Assembly: GCF_024721265.1 (NCBI RefSeq) | Contig: NZ_JAMXOC010000025.1 | Span: 1 to 45,496, forward strand | Length of the DNA: 45,496 nt | Direction of reading: 5' to 3' | Source of the DNA: Ohessyouella blattaphilus | GTDB taxonomy: Bacteria > Bacillota > Clostridia > Lachnospirales > Lachnospiraceae | Part shown: positions 1 through 8,732 of the stretch, piece after piece | Numbering within the stretch: the stretch's first letter is position 1 | Layout: the number at the start of each line of letters is the position of its first letter | Made by a program: the position numbers and the translations under genes | The notes under the pieces: generated by a model | What the model was told of the DNA's origin: nothing | The model's database searches: none | The model's input: only the letters and a program-made list of their open reading frames with translations

Positions 1-219
1 CCGATTTTTAGCGGCAATCGAATCAAAAGAGGTTTATATGCTTCTGGGTCAGGTGTCGTTTTAAATGCAGATGTAAACGCAGCGGCTAACATAATGAGAA
101 AAGCGATTCCAACATCTTCTCTAGAGATAAAAAGAGAAGCATTAGAATCGCCTAAGGTTATTAATCTTCGAGATTTAAACTGTAAAAGTATTCCGGTCAA
201 ACGGATAGTGGCAGCATGA
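1..219 (+). CDS. tnpB: TnpB (IS200/IS605 family), C-terminal 72 residues only
   Basis: The reading frame is open from the first base and stops at TGA 217-219. The fragment carries GSGVVLNADVNAAANIMRK, the last conserved block of TnpB-type RNA-guided nucleases; the Asp in NADVNAAAN corresponds to the third RuvC catalytic residue. TnpB proteins are transposon-encoded, omega-RNA-guided DNA nucleases related to Cas12. The start lies outside the window, so completeness and activity cannot be judged. A structured right end follows directly, and beyond it a damaged host gene. I see no tnpA in the window. Confidence 0.85.
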   Translation, partial: PIFSGNRIKRGLYASGSGVVLNADVNAAANIMRKAIPTSSLEIKREALESPKVINLRDLNCKSIPVKRIVAA

Positions 220-350
220 GACTGCCTTCATGGCACGAACAGCCTGTACGTACAGGTTCGAAAGACGAAAGTGTTACGGCTAGTAAAGTAAGTCAAAGAC
301 TTACATCCTTGTTCGCACTTCAGTGCGCAAGATACCGCTTCCAAGCATAG
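220..350 (+). mobile_element. Right end of the IS200/IS605-type element, possible omega-RNA scaffold
   Basis: This non-coding stretch downstream of tnpB holds two clear hairpins. The first is at 236-260 (CGAA 236-239 with TTCG 257-260, enclosing the palindrome CCTGTACGTACAGG at 243-256). The second is at 308-331 (CTTG with CAAG, CGCACT with AGTGCG). IS200/IS605 ends carry subterminal hairpins instead of terminal inverted repeats, and the 3' part of tnpB plus the right end usually gives the omega RNA. The exact right boundary is not visible; I place it near 350 because sequence that reads as protein begins at about 355-361. Confidence 0.5.
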
Positions 351-360
351 GCATTGGGAG

Positions 361-1103
361 TTGGTTATTCATTACCCGCAACCAGACGAAGGTTATCTAT
401 ATTTGCCTTTAGCAGGAGAGGGCTACGTTGGTCTTAGAGACGACGGTTGATCTGCATGCCCTTTGATGTGATTGAGATCTATAATAGTATCAATACCCCA
501 GTGTTTCAGGAAAGATGCGCCCATACCAGTTGGCTATGCATGTGTCTAGCGGTAGCTACAGATTTATATGGCGTCTTTCCGGTAGAAGTACTTCTTAAGT
601 TATTAGAGCGTGGCAAAGGGCTTACTTTTGATGCGGCCTCGGTAATGGCTTACTTTGATAAAATGCCAGCTAATGACGTGGTGTATAAGAAGCGCTTAGG
701 ACTTTTTGGCGGGGAAGAGTATTTTGAAGAAAGCATGTATAAAGAGTTGTTAGAGTACCAAGGCGATATGGAATATTATATCCCAACCCTGATGGAGCTT
801 AAGGACTACCAAGAGCAAGGCTTCTTTTCTCGAAATATCCAGATTCAAAGATTAATTTCTTTCCTAAAAAGGGCCTATGAACTAGACGAAAAACTTGCAA
901 CGGTAATTAGCGCCCAAGTTCAAAAAGAGATTTCTCTTGGCGGCGAGATTGAGGATATTTTCGAGTTATTCGATTCCTTAGAGCTAGTGCTGAACTCGGA
1001 AAAGGAAGTGGAGAAGTTGGCTAAGATCCTAGTGGAAGTATGGAACAATACGCGGTCTGTCCTTAATCGCGGGTATACGATGACGGAGATGAGAGGACGA
1101 TAA
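361..1103 (+). pseudogene. YecA/SEC-C-like family protein, 5'-truncated and frameshifted
   Basis: The open frame 447-1103 would start at TTG 447, has no ribosome site, and encodes 218 residues ending in VWNNTRSVLNRGYTMTEM. I recognise that ending as close to the WNNTR...NRGFTPNEL signature of a Clostridia family annotated as SEC-C/YecA-like. Just upstream, in another frame (361-450), the sequence reads LVIHYPQPDEGYLYLPLAGE then GYVGLRDDG before a TGA. One extra base near 446-448 would fuse it in frame to LICMPFDVIEIYNSINTPVF. I read this as one gene that lost its 5' end at the mobile-element junction and then lost one base. It ends 29 bases before the helicase gene. Function of the family is not known to me. 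Confidence 0.6.
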
Positions 1104-1132
1104 GTTAAAAGTCGATATAGAGGGAGCTGTGT

Positions 1133-4054
1133 ATGAAAGACATGAATAAGAAAATATATGAAGGAATGGAAACAGCCTTTATTAATAGCAATAATAGCTC
1201 CAATTTGGCGTTTAAGCCGCACTTTGTCTCAAATGATGAAAAGAGCGGACGTAAAGTCTTGACGACGATAGAGAATGAGCTAAAAGATTGTGATGAGTTT
1301 AAGATTAGTGTGGCGTTTATTACGGAGAGTGGTGTGACGCCATTATTAATGATCTTAAAGGAGTTGGAGAAGAAAAATATTCCAGGTCAGATATTGACCA
1401 CGGACTATCTGGCCTTTAGTGATCCTAAGGCACTGATGAAGTTGAATAGTTTGAAGAACATTGAACTGAGAATGTATGGTGCAAATGAAAAGAATCACCA
1501 AGGTTTTCATACTAAGGGGTACATGTTCAAAAAAGAGGAAATCTATAGTTTGATTATAGGCAGTTCAAATATGACATTAAGTGCTTTGACGGTTAATAAA
1601 GAATGGAATGCGAAGTTGGTCAGTACAGTTAAGGGTGAGTTTGCCGAAGAAATTCTTGATGAATTTGAGTACCTGTGGGCTGAGTCAAGCGATATCAGTG
1701 ACATAATTGATACATATAGTGAAATTTACAAGTCTAAAAAGGACATTCTCAGGCAGACTCAGATTCCAACGATTAAACAGTATAAGTTAGAACCCAACAA
1801 AATGCAGTTAGCGTTTATCAAAAATCTGAAAGAAATTAGGGCGAAAAATCAAAATAAAGCATTGTTAATTTCAGCCACAGGGACGGGTAAAACTTATGCT
1901 TCGGCATTTGCATTGCGAGAAGAGAAACCCCGAAAAGCCTTATTTTTAGTCCATAGAGAACAAATTGCAAAGCAAGCTATAAAAAGTTATAAAGATGTAT
2001 TTGGCGATACGGTATCTTATGGATTACTGTCAGGGTCACATAAAGATTATAATGCGGATTATCTATTTTCTACAATGCAGATGATGTCAAAAAAAGATAT
2101 ATATTCCAAGTTTAATCCTGATGAGTTCCAGATTATTGTGGTGGATGAAGTACACCGTGCAGGGGCCGAGAGTTATCAACGAATAATGGAATATTTCAAG
2201 CCATCTTTGTGGTTAGGAATGACGGCTAGTCCTGACCGCCCGGACGGATTTGATATCTATGACTTATTTGACCACAATATTGCTTATGAAATTCGACTTC
2301 AGAAAGCGTTAGAAAGTAATCTCTTATGTCCGTTTCAGTATTTTGGAATCACAGATATTTCCATTGATGGTGAAACTTTTGATGATGAATCTAGTGCAAA
2401 AAAATTTAGTCTATTAGTAGCTGATGAACGGGTAGACAATATAATTGAGCAAGCGAGTTACTATGGATATAGCGGAGAACGTGTGAAAGGATTAGTGTTT
2501 TGCAGTACCAAAGCAGAAGCGGAAATCCTTTCCAAAAAGTTTAATGAAAGATATTGCGGAGATCGTCTTTACCGTACCGTTTATCTGAGCGGAGATGATG
2601 ACCAACGAAAAAGGGAAGGGGCAATCGAGCGCTTGGCTAATGAGGACGCAGAAAGTGATGACTTCCTTGATTATATTTTTACGGTTGATATTTTTAATGA
2701 AGGTGTGGATATTCCGGAAGTGAACCAAGTGATTATGCTACGTCCGACCCAGTCTCCGATTGTATTTGTTCAACAATTAGGAAGAGGGCTTCGGAAAAGA
2801 GAAGGAAAAGAATTTGTGGTGGTTCTTGATTTCATAGGAAACTATACGAATAACTTTATGATTCCCATCGCTCTTTTTGGTGATCGTACTTACAATAAAG
2901 ATAATATGCGACGCTATGTGATTGAAGGGAATCGAATTATGCCAGGAAGCTCTTCCATTCACTTTGATGAGATTTCTAAGAAGAGAATTTTCGACTCCAT
3001 TGATACGGCAAAACCGAATTCGATTAAATTTTTAAAAGAAGAGTATAAAAATCTTAAGAATAAGGTGGGACATATTCCTAGTTATCGAGATTTCGAAGAA
3101 TATGGTGCGATAGATGTTTCACTTTTCTTTGAGAATAGTAATTTAGGATCTTACTATGCCTTTTTAAAGAAATATGAAGATGATTATTGCATTTACTTTG
3201 ATTCGCTGCAAGAAGAATTGCTACGTTTTATATCGGAAAAGGTTGCAAATGGAAAACGCTTTGCTGAATTGGATTTTATAGAGAGAATGCTTCAGTACAA
3301 AAAACACAGTGGTAGTGATATTGAACTTGAAAAATGGTTAGAGAGATACAAAAGCAGTAATGCAATTCAAGTATTGTGTAATGAGTTTGCAAGCAACGAA
3401 AATAATAAGAGAAAATATCAAAATAGTATTTTCGCTGAAGAAAAGCAAGGAAATATTCAGTTCTCTGAGAAAATATTAGCTAAACTGGATGATGCTAATT
3501 TTTACCACGAGGTGAGCGAATTAGTAGAATATGGGGTTCGTCAGAATAAATTATATTATAGTAATAAATATAAAGAAACAGACTTCGTTCTTTATCAGAA
3601 ATATACGTATGAGGATGTGTGTAAACTCCTGAATTGGAGCAGAAATGAAGTGGCACTGAATATAGGTGGTTATAAGTATGATAAAGATACAAATACATTT
3701 CCGGTATTTATCAATTATAATAAGGACGAGAATATAAGTGATAGCATTCGTTATGAGGATCGCTTTGTTGATGAAGGAACAATGATTGCCTTGTCTAAAC
3801 AATCGCGTACACCGGAATCTAAGGATGTGCAGCAAATTTATCAAGCGAAAGAACATGGAACAAAAATTTATCTTTTTGTTAGAAAAAATAAAGATGATGC
3901 TGTTTCTAAAGAGTTTTATTTTTTAGGCGAAATTAGTGCTGTTGGTGAGCCACAACCAGTAATAATGCGAAACACGGATAAAGATGCCGTTGAGATTACT
4001 TATAAGTTGGAGGTTCCGGTACGAGAGGATATTTATGATTATATTGTTTCCTAG
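1133..4054 (+). CDS. PLD-nuclease / SF2 helicase / DUF3427-like protein
   Basis: This 973-residue protein combines three parts. The N-terminus (about 30-185) is phospholipase-D-nuclease-like, with HTKGYMF and GSSNMT forming the HxK...GSxN site. The middle (about 220-600) is an SF2 DEAD/DEAH-type helicase: Walker A ATGTGKT, motif II VVDEVHRAG, motif III GMTASPDR and motif VI QQLGRGLRKREGK. The C-terminal 350 residues resemble the DUF3427 region found in this architecture. It starts at ATG 1133 behind AGGGAGC. A Nudix gene follows 13 bases later, probably co-transcribed. Predicted role is ATP-driven DNA remodelling coupled to nuclease action, in repair or defence against foreign DNA; the sequence does not settle which. 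The gene is richer in AT than most of its neighbours, compatible with horizontal transfer. Confidence 0.85.
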   Translation: MKDMNKKIYEGMETAFINSNNSSNLAFKPHFVSNDEKSGRKVLTTIENELKDCDEFKISVAFITESGVTPLLMILKELEKKNIPGQILTTDYLAFSDPKALMKLNSLKNIELRMYGANEKNHQGFHTKGYMFKKEEIYSLIIGSSNMTLSALTVNKEWNAKLVSTVKGEFAEEILDEFEYLWAESSDISDIIDTYSEIYKSKKDILRQTQIPTIKQYKLEPNKMQLAFIKNLKEIRAKNQNKALLISATGTGKTYASAFALREEKPRKALFLVHREQIAKQAIKSYKDVFGDTVSYGLLSGSHKDYNADYLFSTMQMMSKKDIYSKFNPDEFQIIVVDEVHRAGAESYQRIMEYFKPSLWLGMTASPDRPDGFDIYDLFDHNIAYEIRLQKALESNLLCPFQYFGITDISIDGETFDDESSAKKFSLLVADERVDNIIEQASYYGYSGERVKGLVFCSTKAEAEILSKKFNERYCGDRLYRTVYLSGDDDQRKREGAIERLANEDAESDDFLDYIFTVDIFNEGVDIPEVNQVIMLRPTQSPIVFVQQLGRGLRKREGKEFVVVLDFIGNYTNNFMIPIALFGDRTYNKDNMRRYVIEGNRIMPGSSSIHFDEISKKRIFDSIDTAKPNSIKFLKEEYKNLKNKVGHIPSYRDFEEYGAIDVSLFFENSNLGSYYAFLKKYEDDYCIYFDSLQEELLRFISEKVANGKRFAELDFIERMLQYKKHSGSDIELEKWLERYKSSNAIQVLCNEFASNENNKRKYQNSIFAEEKQGNIQFSEKILAKLDDANFYHEVSELVEYGVRQNKLYYSNKYKETDFVLYQKYTYEDVCKLLNWSRNEVALNIGGYKYDKDTNTFPVFINYNKDENISDSIRYEDRFVDEGTMIALSKQSRTPESKDVQQIYQAKEHGTKIYLFVRKNKDDAVSKEFYFLGEISAVGEPQPVIMRNTDKDAVEITYKLEVPVREDIYDYIVS

Positions 4055-4067
4055 GAGGGCAGTTTAA

Positions 4068-4460
4068 ATGAAAGCAATTGAAGTGGTTGCAGCAATTATT
4101 AAAGAAGATAATAAGATTTTCGCTACCCAGCGAGGCTATGGGGATTTTAGGGGGGGCTGGGAATTCCCTGGTGGAAAAATGGAAACTGGCGAAAGCCCTG
4201 AAGAGGCTTTAGTGCGTGAGATTGAAGAGGAGCTTGAAACGCAAGTAAGAGTTGGTGAGTTGGTTCATACAGTGGAGTACGATTATCCTAAGTTCCACCT
4301 TACCATGCATTGCTATCTGTGTCAGATAGTTAGCGGTAATCTAACACTTACCGAGCATACGGCGGCTAGGTGGTTGTCTAAGTCAGATATTGATAGCGTC
4401 GATTGGTTACCGGCTGATGCCCCGGTCATTGAAATTTTGAAAGAGAAGTATTTGAACTAG
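4068..4460 (+). CDS. Nudix hydrolase, MutT-like (deoxy)nucleoside triphosphate pyrophosphohydrolase
   Basis: The 130-residue protein has a complete Nudix box around residues 35-57: GGKMETGESPEEALVREIEE, continuing with EL, which fits GX5EX7REUXEE. This motif binds Mg2+ and hydrolyses nucleoside diphosphates linked to another moiety. The preceding WEFPGG and overall length match MutT/8-oxo-dGTPase-like enzymes. The start ATG 4068 follows TAGGAGGG. It lies 13 bases after the helicase gene, and a strong terminator follows, so the two form a short operon. A nucleotide-sanitising or nucleotide-signal-degrading role beside a DNA helicase/nuclease is inferred. True substrate is unknown. Confidence 0.88.
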   Translation: MKAIEVVAAIIKEDNKIFATQRGYGDFRGGWEFPGGKMETGESPEEALVREIEEELETQVRVGELVHTVEYDYPKFHLTMHCYLCQIVSGNLTLTEHTAARWLSKSDIDSVDWLPADAPVIEILKEKYLN

Positions 4461-4465
4461 AAGAG

Positions 4466-4505
4466 ATACACAGTCTACGAAGCGTAGATTGTGTATTCTT
4501 TTTTT
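4466..4505 (+). terminator. Intrinsic terminator of the helicase-Nudix operon
   Basis: ATACACAGTCTACG (4466-4479) pairs with CGTAGATTGTGTAT (4483-4496), with one G-T mismatch and a 3-base loop, followed by a T-rich run to 4505. Confidence 0.9.
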
Positions 4506-4516
4506 GGTGCTACAAT
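4489..4516 (+). promoter_or_regulatory. Promoter of the GIY-YIG-like gene, overlapping the terminator
   Basis: TTGTGT (4489-4494), 16 bases, then the extended -10 TG-C-TACAAT (TACAAT 4511-4516). The -35 lies within the 3' arm of the upstream terminator. The same -35 hexamer occurs before nth. Confidence 0.5.
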
Positions 4517-4536
4517 TAACCTGAGGTGAAAAGATT

Positions 4537-4881
4537 ATGGAAATAAGCAGAAGAAAACAATTATTAGCAGAGTACGCCAATCGGAAGCCAGAGATGGGGA
4601 TTATCTCTCTTGCATGTGAGGCGACGGGCGATGTGTTTTTAGGAACGTCGAACGATACAAAGGCCAGTCTTAACGGCCTGCGCTTTAAGCTAGAGACAGG
4701 GAGCCATCCTAATCGAAGCTTGCGGGAGTTGTGGCAGCAGTACGGTGAGGCCGGGTTTACGCTTTCTGTAGTAGAGGTATTAGACTATGAGGACGCGAAG
4801 GCAGATTATACACAGGAGCTAGAAGAAATGCTAGAACAGCATTTGGAAGAAAATAAAGAAGCTAGGAGGATTTGGAAGTGA
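4537..4881 (+). CDS. GIY-YIG nuclease-like protein
   Basis: This 114-residue protein (ATG 4537 behind GAGGTG) resembles a small Clostridia family annotated as GIY-YIG nuclease-like. Recognisable parts are the N-terminal RKQLLAEYANRKPEMGIISL, the FLGTSNDTKASLNGLRFKL region, and WQQYGEAGFTLSVVEVLDYE, ending in ARRIWK. The canonical GIY and YIG tripeptides are not literally present (GIISL and DVFLG occupy similar places), so catalytic competence is doubtful. It overlaps the next gene by four bases (GTGA), indicating translational coupling. Its cellular role is unknown; I assign it by overall resemblance. Confidence 0.65.
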   Translation: MEISRRKQLLAEYANRKPEMGIISLACEATGDVFLGTSNDTKASLNGLRFKLETGSHPNRSLRELWQQYGEAGFTLSVVEVLDYEDAKADYTQELEEMLEQHLEENKEARRIWK

Positions 4882-5369
4882 TTAATCAAGAAATGTCAAA
4901 TAAAGAAATAGCATATAAAGGGGTAATGGTTGCCGATGGCTATGAGCGAATCGACGGGCAAAATGCCTTTCACTCTCAGGTAAAGAAGATGACCATCGGT
5001 AAACCAACGCGTAAAGAGAACGAAAATGAGAAAATTGCCATTCAGATTTGGCGAGAGGATGAAAAAGGCGAGCTGTATATGGAGACAGAATTACCGATCC
5101 ATCAAGTGCTTGACATGATGATCTTTTTTATGCAAACTCTGCGGCACTTTCGTGAAGCCTATCGGTTGCCAGCGCTCTATGACGCGGAGCATCCTGAGGT
5201 GGCGCGAATCGATGTTCAAGGAGGGTCCGTGCCGGTGGCTGTCGATATCAGTAATGAAAAAATTGATGAAGATCTTCAGGAATTCTCGCAAGCGCTCATT
5301 GATCTTGGTGATTTGACCGGTGAGCGTCTCCGGGTACTGATGAAGATTATGGAAGAATTGAGCTGTTAA
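4878..5369 (+). CDS. Protein of unknown function
   Basis: I do not recognise this protein. A longer reading from TTG 4872 leaves only two bases after AGGAGG (4864-4869), whereas GTG 4878 is eight bases away and overlaps the upstream stop as GTGA, so I choose GTG 4878 (163 residues). The protein is soluble and acidic, with no signal peptide or membrane span. It has a predicted beta-rich first half (QIWREDEKGELYMETELP) and a helical second half. It is probably co-expressed with the GIY-YIG-like gene. No terminator is evident in the 97 bases that follow. Confidence 0.7.
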   Translation: MINQEMSNKEIAYKGVMVADGYERIDGQNAFHSQVKKMTIGKPTRKENENEKIAIQIWREDEKGELYMETELPIHQVLDMMIFFMQTLRHFREAYRLPALYDAEHPEVARIDVQGGSVPVAVDISNEKIDEDLQEFSQALIDLGDLTGERLRVLMKIMEELSC

Positions 5370-5466
5370 TTACCCAATCCGAATTTCCCAGCAATATTGA
5401 CATTTTAAGTGAAGGTAGTTAGAATTTTACTTATAATTGGTCGATAAAACGTAGAAGGGATAACGG

Positions 5467-7248
5467 ATGAGGATGGGGAAAAGAGAAAGTAAATACAATA
5501 GATTCATATACCTAGGCTTAGTCGTACTTTGCCTAGGTTTTTTTTGGTGGAGTAGTGGCAGCAAAGGTCTTGGCGGGGAACAGGCGGCGGATGCTGGTTT
5601 TGAAAAAGTCCAGTTTGTGGAGGACTCCCGTGAAGGCGGAGAAAAAGCGGGCGAGGTCCTAATTATTAAGGGTCACGTTACGAAAGAGGTAGAAGCAGGC
5701 TCGGTGCTCTTTATGAGAATCTTTCACATTGGCGTGCAGGTCTATCAAAACGAGACAGAGATTTTTGCTTACGGCACCGTGCCGGCAGCAGGTTATCCTT
5801 CTCTCGGTGATTTGTGGACAGGTTACACTCTTAAAGAGGGGATTTCCCCAGAGGACGAGGTGGAGTTTCGCTTAAGCGCTCCGGCCCAGACGCTGGTATT
5901 TTCTAGTACTGGTCGGTATGAATACTTTTTTGATAATTTATACGTAGGAAGCTGGTCTCAGTTTATGCGAGCAATTCTGGTGGATAATATTCCTCATTTG
6001 CTGCTCGCGCTATTCTTTATTACCAATAGTATTGTGATTTGGTTTGGGGCGCTGGCTTTAAAAAGAGCTAAGCTTGAGGTGGGTCCAAGCGTCTTTAACG
6101 GTGCCTATTTATTTCTGGCAATGGGACTGTGGATGCTAGTGAACGGCTACTTCCTCTCCATGCTAACGACGGATAACGGTCTCATTATGTCTCTTGAACA
6201 CGTGCTATCCTTTTTGATGGCGGCGCTTATGTTCCGTTACTTAAGCAGTATTCTTAAGTCTCGGGCAGGGCTTTTAAATAAGGCTTTAGAATACGTGGTT
6301 ATTCTTATGTTGGTGGTCTCGATGCTGTTGCAAGGCTTAGGGATACTGGATGGGTTTGCCTTCTTATCAAAGACGGTCCTACTGATCCTGGTACTGATTG
6401 TCCTGGCAGAGGGCAGTCTTATCTATGAAGCGGTGATTACAAAAGAGAAAATGGCCCGCTATCGTCTACTCTCGGCAGCTGTGCTCCTCTTTTTTATCGT
6501 CTTAGGCGTGATGGAGTTCTTGTTTGTGATGCCCCAAAACGACATGTTGTATGATCTAGGCTTCTTTATCTTTGCCTGTATGCAGTTAGCCTTTATCTTA
6601 TATTACCTACGGAAAAAACTACGGGAAGCCCAGCAGGCGAGGGACCTTGAGCTAGAACTAAGCGAAGCCAGGACTCAGCTGATGATTTCCCAGATTCGAC
6701 CCCACTTTATTTTTAACACCTTAAATGCTATTTCCGCTCTTTGCTTAGAAGACCCTATTCGAGCAGACGAGGCGATTGTTCAGTTTTCAAAATACCTGCG
6801 GGCGAATATCACGGTGCTAGAAGGGCCGAAGATGATTCCTTTTCCTCAGGAGTTAGAGATTATTGAGAATTACGTCGCCATCGAGAAGCTGCGTTTTGAC
6901 GAGCGAATCGCGGTGGAGTATGAGATAGAGTTTACAGATTTCAAAGTACCCATGCTAAGCCTTCAGCCAATTGTTGAGAACGCCATTAAGCATGGCTTAG
7001 TAAAGAAAAAATCCGGCGGTAAAATTATTATGCGGACAGAGCAAGCGGATGGCTTTGCCGTGATTACGATCACCGATAATGGTGTGGGCTTTGACACGGA
7101 AGAGGCTAGTAAAAAGGAAGAATCGGTGGGCATGCGCAATATTCGGACCCGGATAAGCATATCTTGCCAAGGGGAGCTACTGGTGGTAAGTACTCCGGGA
7201 GCAGGCACCCAGGTAACCGTAAGAATTCCGTTAGCAAAAGATGAGTAA
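5467..7248 (+). CDS. Membrane sensor histidine kinase, LytS/His_kinase type with 7TM-like sensor
   Basis: The 593-residue protein has one membrane span at about 13-29, an extracytoplasmic domain (about 30-175, beta-rich), then seven hydrophobic segments between about 176 and 385, as in 7TM-DISM receptors. A coiled linker leads to the kinase. The H-box RPHFIFNTLNAIS places phospho-acceptor His413; the ATPase domain shows QPIVENAIKHG and DNGVGFD followed by GMRNIRTR. It therefore belongs to the His_kinase/HATPase_c (LytS/YesM-like) group. Its start ATG 5467 follows AAGGGA. The cognate regulator begins 12 bases downstream, and a lipoprotein and a large secreted protein follow. I infer that it senses an extracellular or envelope signal; the ligand is unknown. 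Confidence 0.9.
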   Translation: MRMGKRESKYNRFIYLGLVVLCLGFFWWSSGSKGLGGEQAADAGFEKVQFVEDSREGGEKAGEVLIIKGHVTKEVEAGSVLFMRIFHIGVQVYQNETEIFAYGTVPAAGYPSLGDLWTGYTLKEGISPEDEVEFRLSAPAQTLVFSSTGRYEYFFDNLYVGSWSQFMRAILVDNIPHLLLALFFITNSIVIWFGALALKRAKLEVGPSVFNGAYLFLAMGLWMLVNGYFLSMLTTDNGLIMSLEHVLSFLMAALMFRYLSSILKSRAGLLNKALEYVVILMLVVSMLLQGLGILDGFAFLSKTVLLILVLIVLAEGSLIYEAVITKEKMARYRLLSAAVLLFFIVLGVMEFLFVMPQNDMLYDLGFFIFACMQLAFILYYLRKKLREAQQARDLELELSEARTQLMISQIRPHFIFNTLNAISALCLEDPIRADEAIVQFSKYLRANITVLEGPKMIPFPQELEIIENYVAIEKLRFDERIAVEYEIEFTDFKVPMLSLQPIVENAIKHGLVKKKSGGKIIMRTEQADGFAVITITDNGVGFDTEEASKKEESVGMRNIRTRISISCQGELLVVSTPGAGTQVTVRIPLAKDE

Positions 7249-7260
7249 GAGGAGAAGCAA

Positions 7261-8067
7261 ATGCAGATAATCTTTGTAGATGATGAAAAAATGGCCCACG
7301 TAAAGTTTAAGAATTATGCGAAAAAGGCGGGGATCTATGAGCAGGTCGTCTTTTTTAACGACTCAGGGGAAGCCCTTGACTACGTTAAGGAACACTCGGT
7401 GGACGTGGCGATCTTTGATATTGAGATGCCCGAGATGAACGGCATCGAACTAGGGCGTAAGTGCAAAGAAATCAATCAGAATATTCGTATTATTTACACC
7501 ACGGCCTATGGGGAGTATGCCTTAGATGCTTTTGGCGTAGATGCTAGTGGATACTTAGTAAAGCCTTATGGCTACGAAGGGCTAATGAAAGAGCTTGATA
7601 AAGCGATGCGTATTCAGAACGTTCGGGAAAATAGTGTGTACATTCAGACGATGCCTAGATTCGAGGTGTTTGTCGACGGGACACCCCTTAAGTTTTCCCG
7701 GCAAAAAGTGAAGGAGCTTTTAGCGGTGATGGTGGATCGTCAGGGGACGACTCTGACTACCGGTTACGGAATCGCTGCCTTATGGGAGGACAGGCCAGAA
7801 GATGAGAAGACCAAAAGCCTTTTCCGGGTAACGGTAAAAAGGCTCTATGACTTTTTAGAAGAAAAGGGCATTCGCTATATTTTGCAGGAAGACCCAGCGC
7901 TTCGAGCGGTGGATGTGTCGAGCTTTGCCTGTGATTACTATGAATTGATGGCCGGCGCGCCTGAGCGAATCGAGAAATACGACGGTTATTATATGGAAGA
8001 ATATGCATGGGCAGAGGATACCAATGTGAGCATTCAAAACTATATTGATGCGGTTACGGATTGGTAA
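7261..8067 (+). CDS. Response regulator, REC plus SARP/OmpR-like winged helix
   Basis: The N-terminal receiver domain (1-120) has the acidic pair DDE, phospho-acceptor Asp53 in FDIEMPEMNG, the switch Thr in YTTAYGEYALDAF and Lys in LVKPYGYEG. After a linker, residues about 130-230 form a winged-helix DNA-binding domain (FEVFVDGTPLKFSRQKVKEL, then LFRVTVKRLYDFLEEKG), the N-terminal fold of SARP activators rather than LytTR. The gene follows the kinase by 12 bases (GGAGAAGC site), so the two form one two-component system. The genes immediately downstream are the likeliest targets. No WTGTGAC repeats like those of the surface locus are seen upstream of this operon. Confidence 0.88.
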   Translation: MQIIFVDDEKMAHVKFKNYAKKAGIYEQVVFFNDSGEALDYVKEHSVDVAIFDIEMPEMNGIELGRKCKEINQNIRIIYTTAYGEYALDAFGVDASGYLVKPYGYEGLMKELDKAMRIQNVRENSVYIQTMPRFEVFVDGTPLKFSRQKVKELLAVMVDRQGTTLTTGYGIAALWEDRPEDEKTKSLFRVTVKRLYDFLEEKGIRYILQEDPALRAVDVSSFACDYYELMAGAPERIEKYDGYYMEEYAWAEDTNVSIQNYIDAVTDW

Positions 8068-8140
8068 CGGGGGGGAGAATATACTGACGTTAACAAATGA
8101 ACAGAAGAAATCAGTCAGAAGAAAAAACGGAGGTATATAT

Positions 8141-8719
8141 ATGAAAAGAAAGAACATCACAACTATAGCAACTATCTGTATTGCGAGCCTGGTTTTAGCA
8201 GGCTGTGGAGCAAAGGGGGGCAACAAAGAGTCGCCGACTAAGGAGACCACGAACCAAGAGACGAAGGCGAAAGAGCTGGCCGCGTACGATGAAGATTTTA
8301 ACATCATCGATTACTACGACACTCAGCTTGAGCTAGAAGAGGCCATCGGTTTTAAGGTTCTGGTCTTACCGGCGACGACGGGCTATGCGAATATCGATAA
8401 TATTCACAACATGTCCGTATCCACAGAAGGAGTGGCAGAGGTCTTCTACAGTAAAGACGGGAGCGAACAGAATATGATTTCGGTTCGCACTGCACCGGGC
8501 GACGAAGCCCCGGTGTCATATAAAAAGGTAAATTACGACAAAGAAGAGGAAAAAGACGGCATTACCATTCATACCGGCGAAGACCAGAAAGAAAAGCTTC
8601 GTAGTTCCTGGTGGTCGGTAGGCGAATATAGCTTTTCGATGAGTGGCCAAGGTGTCGATGAAGAAACGTATAATAGCTGTTTGCAGACCCTTATTGAGGG
8701 CTCGCTAGCAATGAAGTAA
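8141..8719 (+). CDS. Lipoprotein of unknown function
   Basis: The frame is open from 8045, but the only well-placed start is ATG 8141, seven bases after GGAGG. The 192-residue product begins with a basic n-region, a hydrophobic core and the lipobox LAGC, so Cys22 would be lipidated and the protein anchored outside the membrane. A Lys/Glu/Thr-rich linker follows, then a compact domain of about 140 residues including WWSVGEYSFSMSG. Similar membrane-anchored lipoproteins in Clostridia lack a defined role. It lies between a two-component system and a large secreted protein, so it may help sense or present that protein. Confidence 0.85.
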   Translation: MKRKNITTIATICIASLVLAGCGAKGGNKESPTKETTNQETKAKELAAYDEDFNIIDYYDTQLELEEAIGFKVLVLPATTGYANIDNIHNMSVSTEGVAEVFYSKDGSEQNMISVRTAPGDEAPVSYKKVNYDKEEEKDGITIHTGEDQKEKLRSSWWSVGEYSFSMSGQGVDEETYNSCLQTLIEGSLAMK

Positions 8720-8732
8720 GGAGGACGAGACG

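Noticed and set aside
5397-5437. TTGACA and TATAAT before the sensor kinase as a promoter
   Set aside because: The hexamers are 29 bases apart, too far for sigma-70-type use; the TATAAT alone may still be a -10.
8045-8140. Start of the lipoprotein at 8045, inside the response-regulator gene
   Set aside because: It would remove the lipoprotein signal from the N-terminus and has no ribosome site; ATG 8141 has GGAGG and a proper signal peptide.
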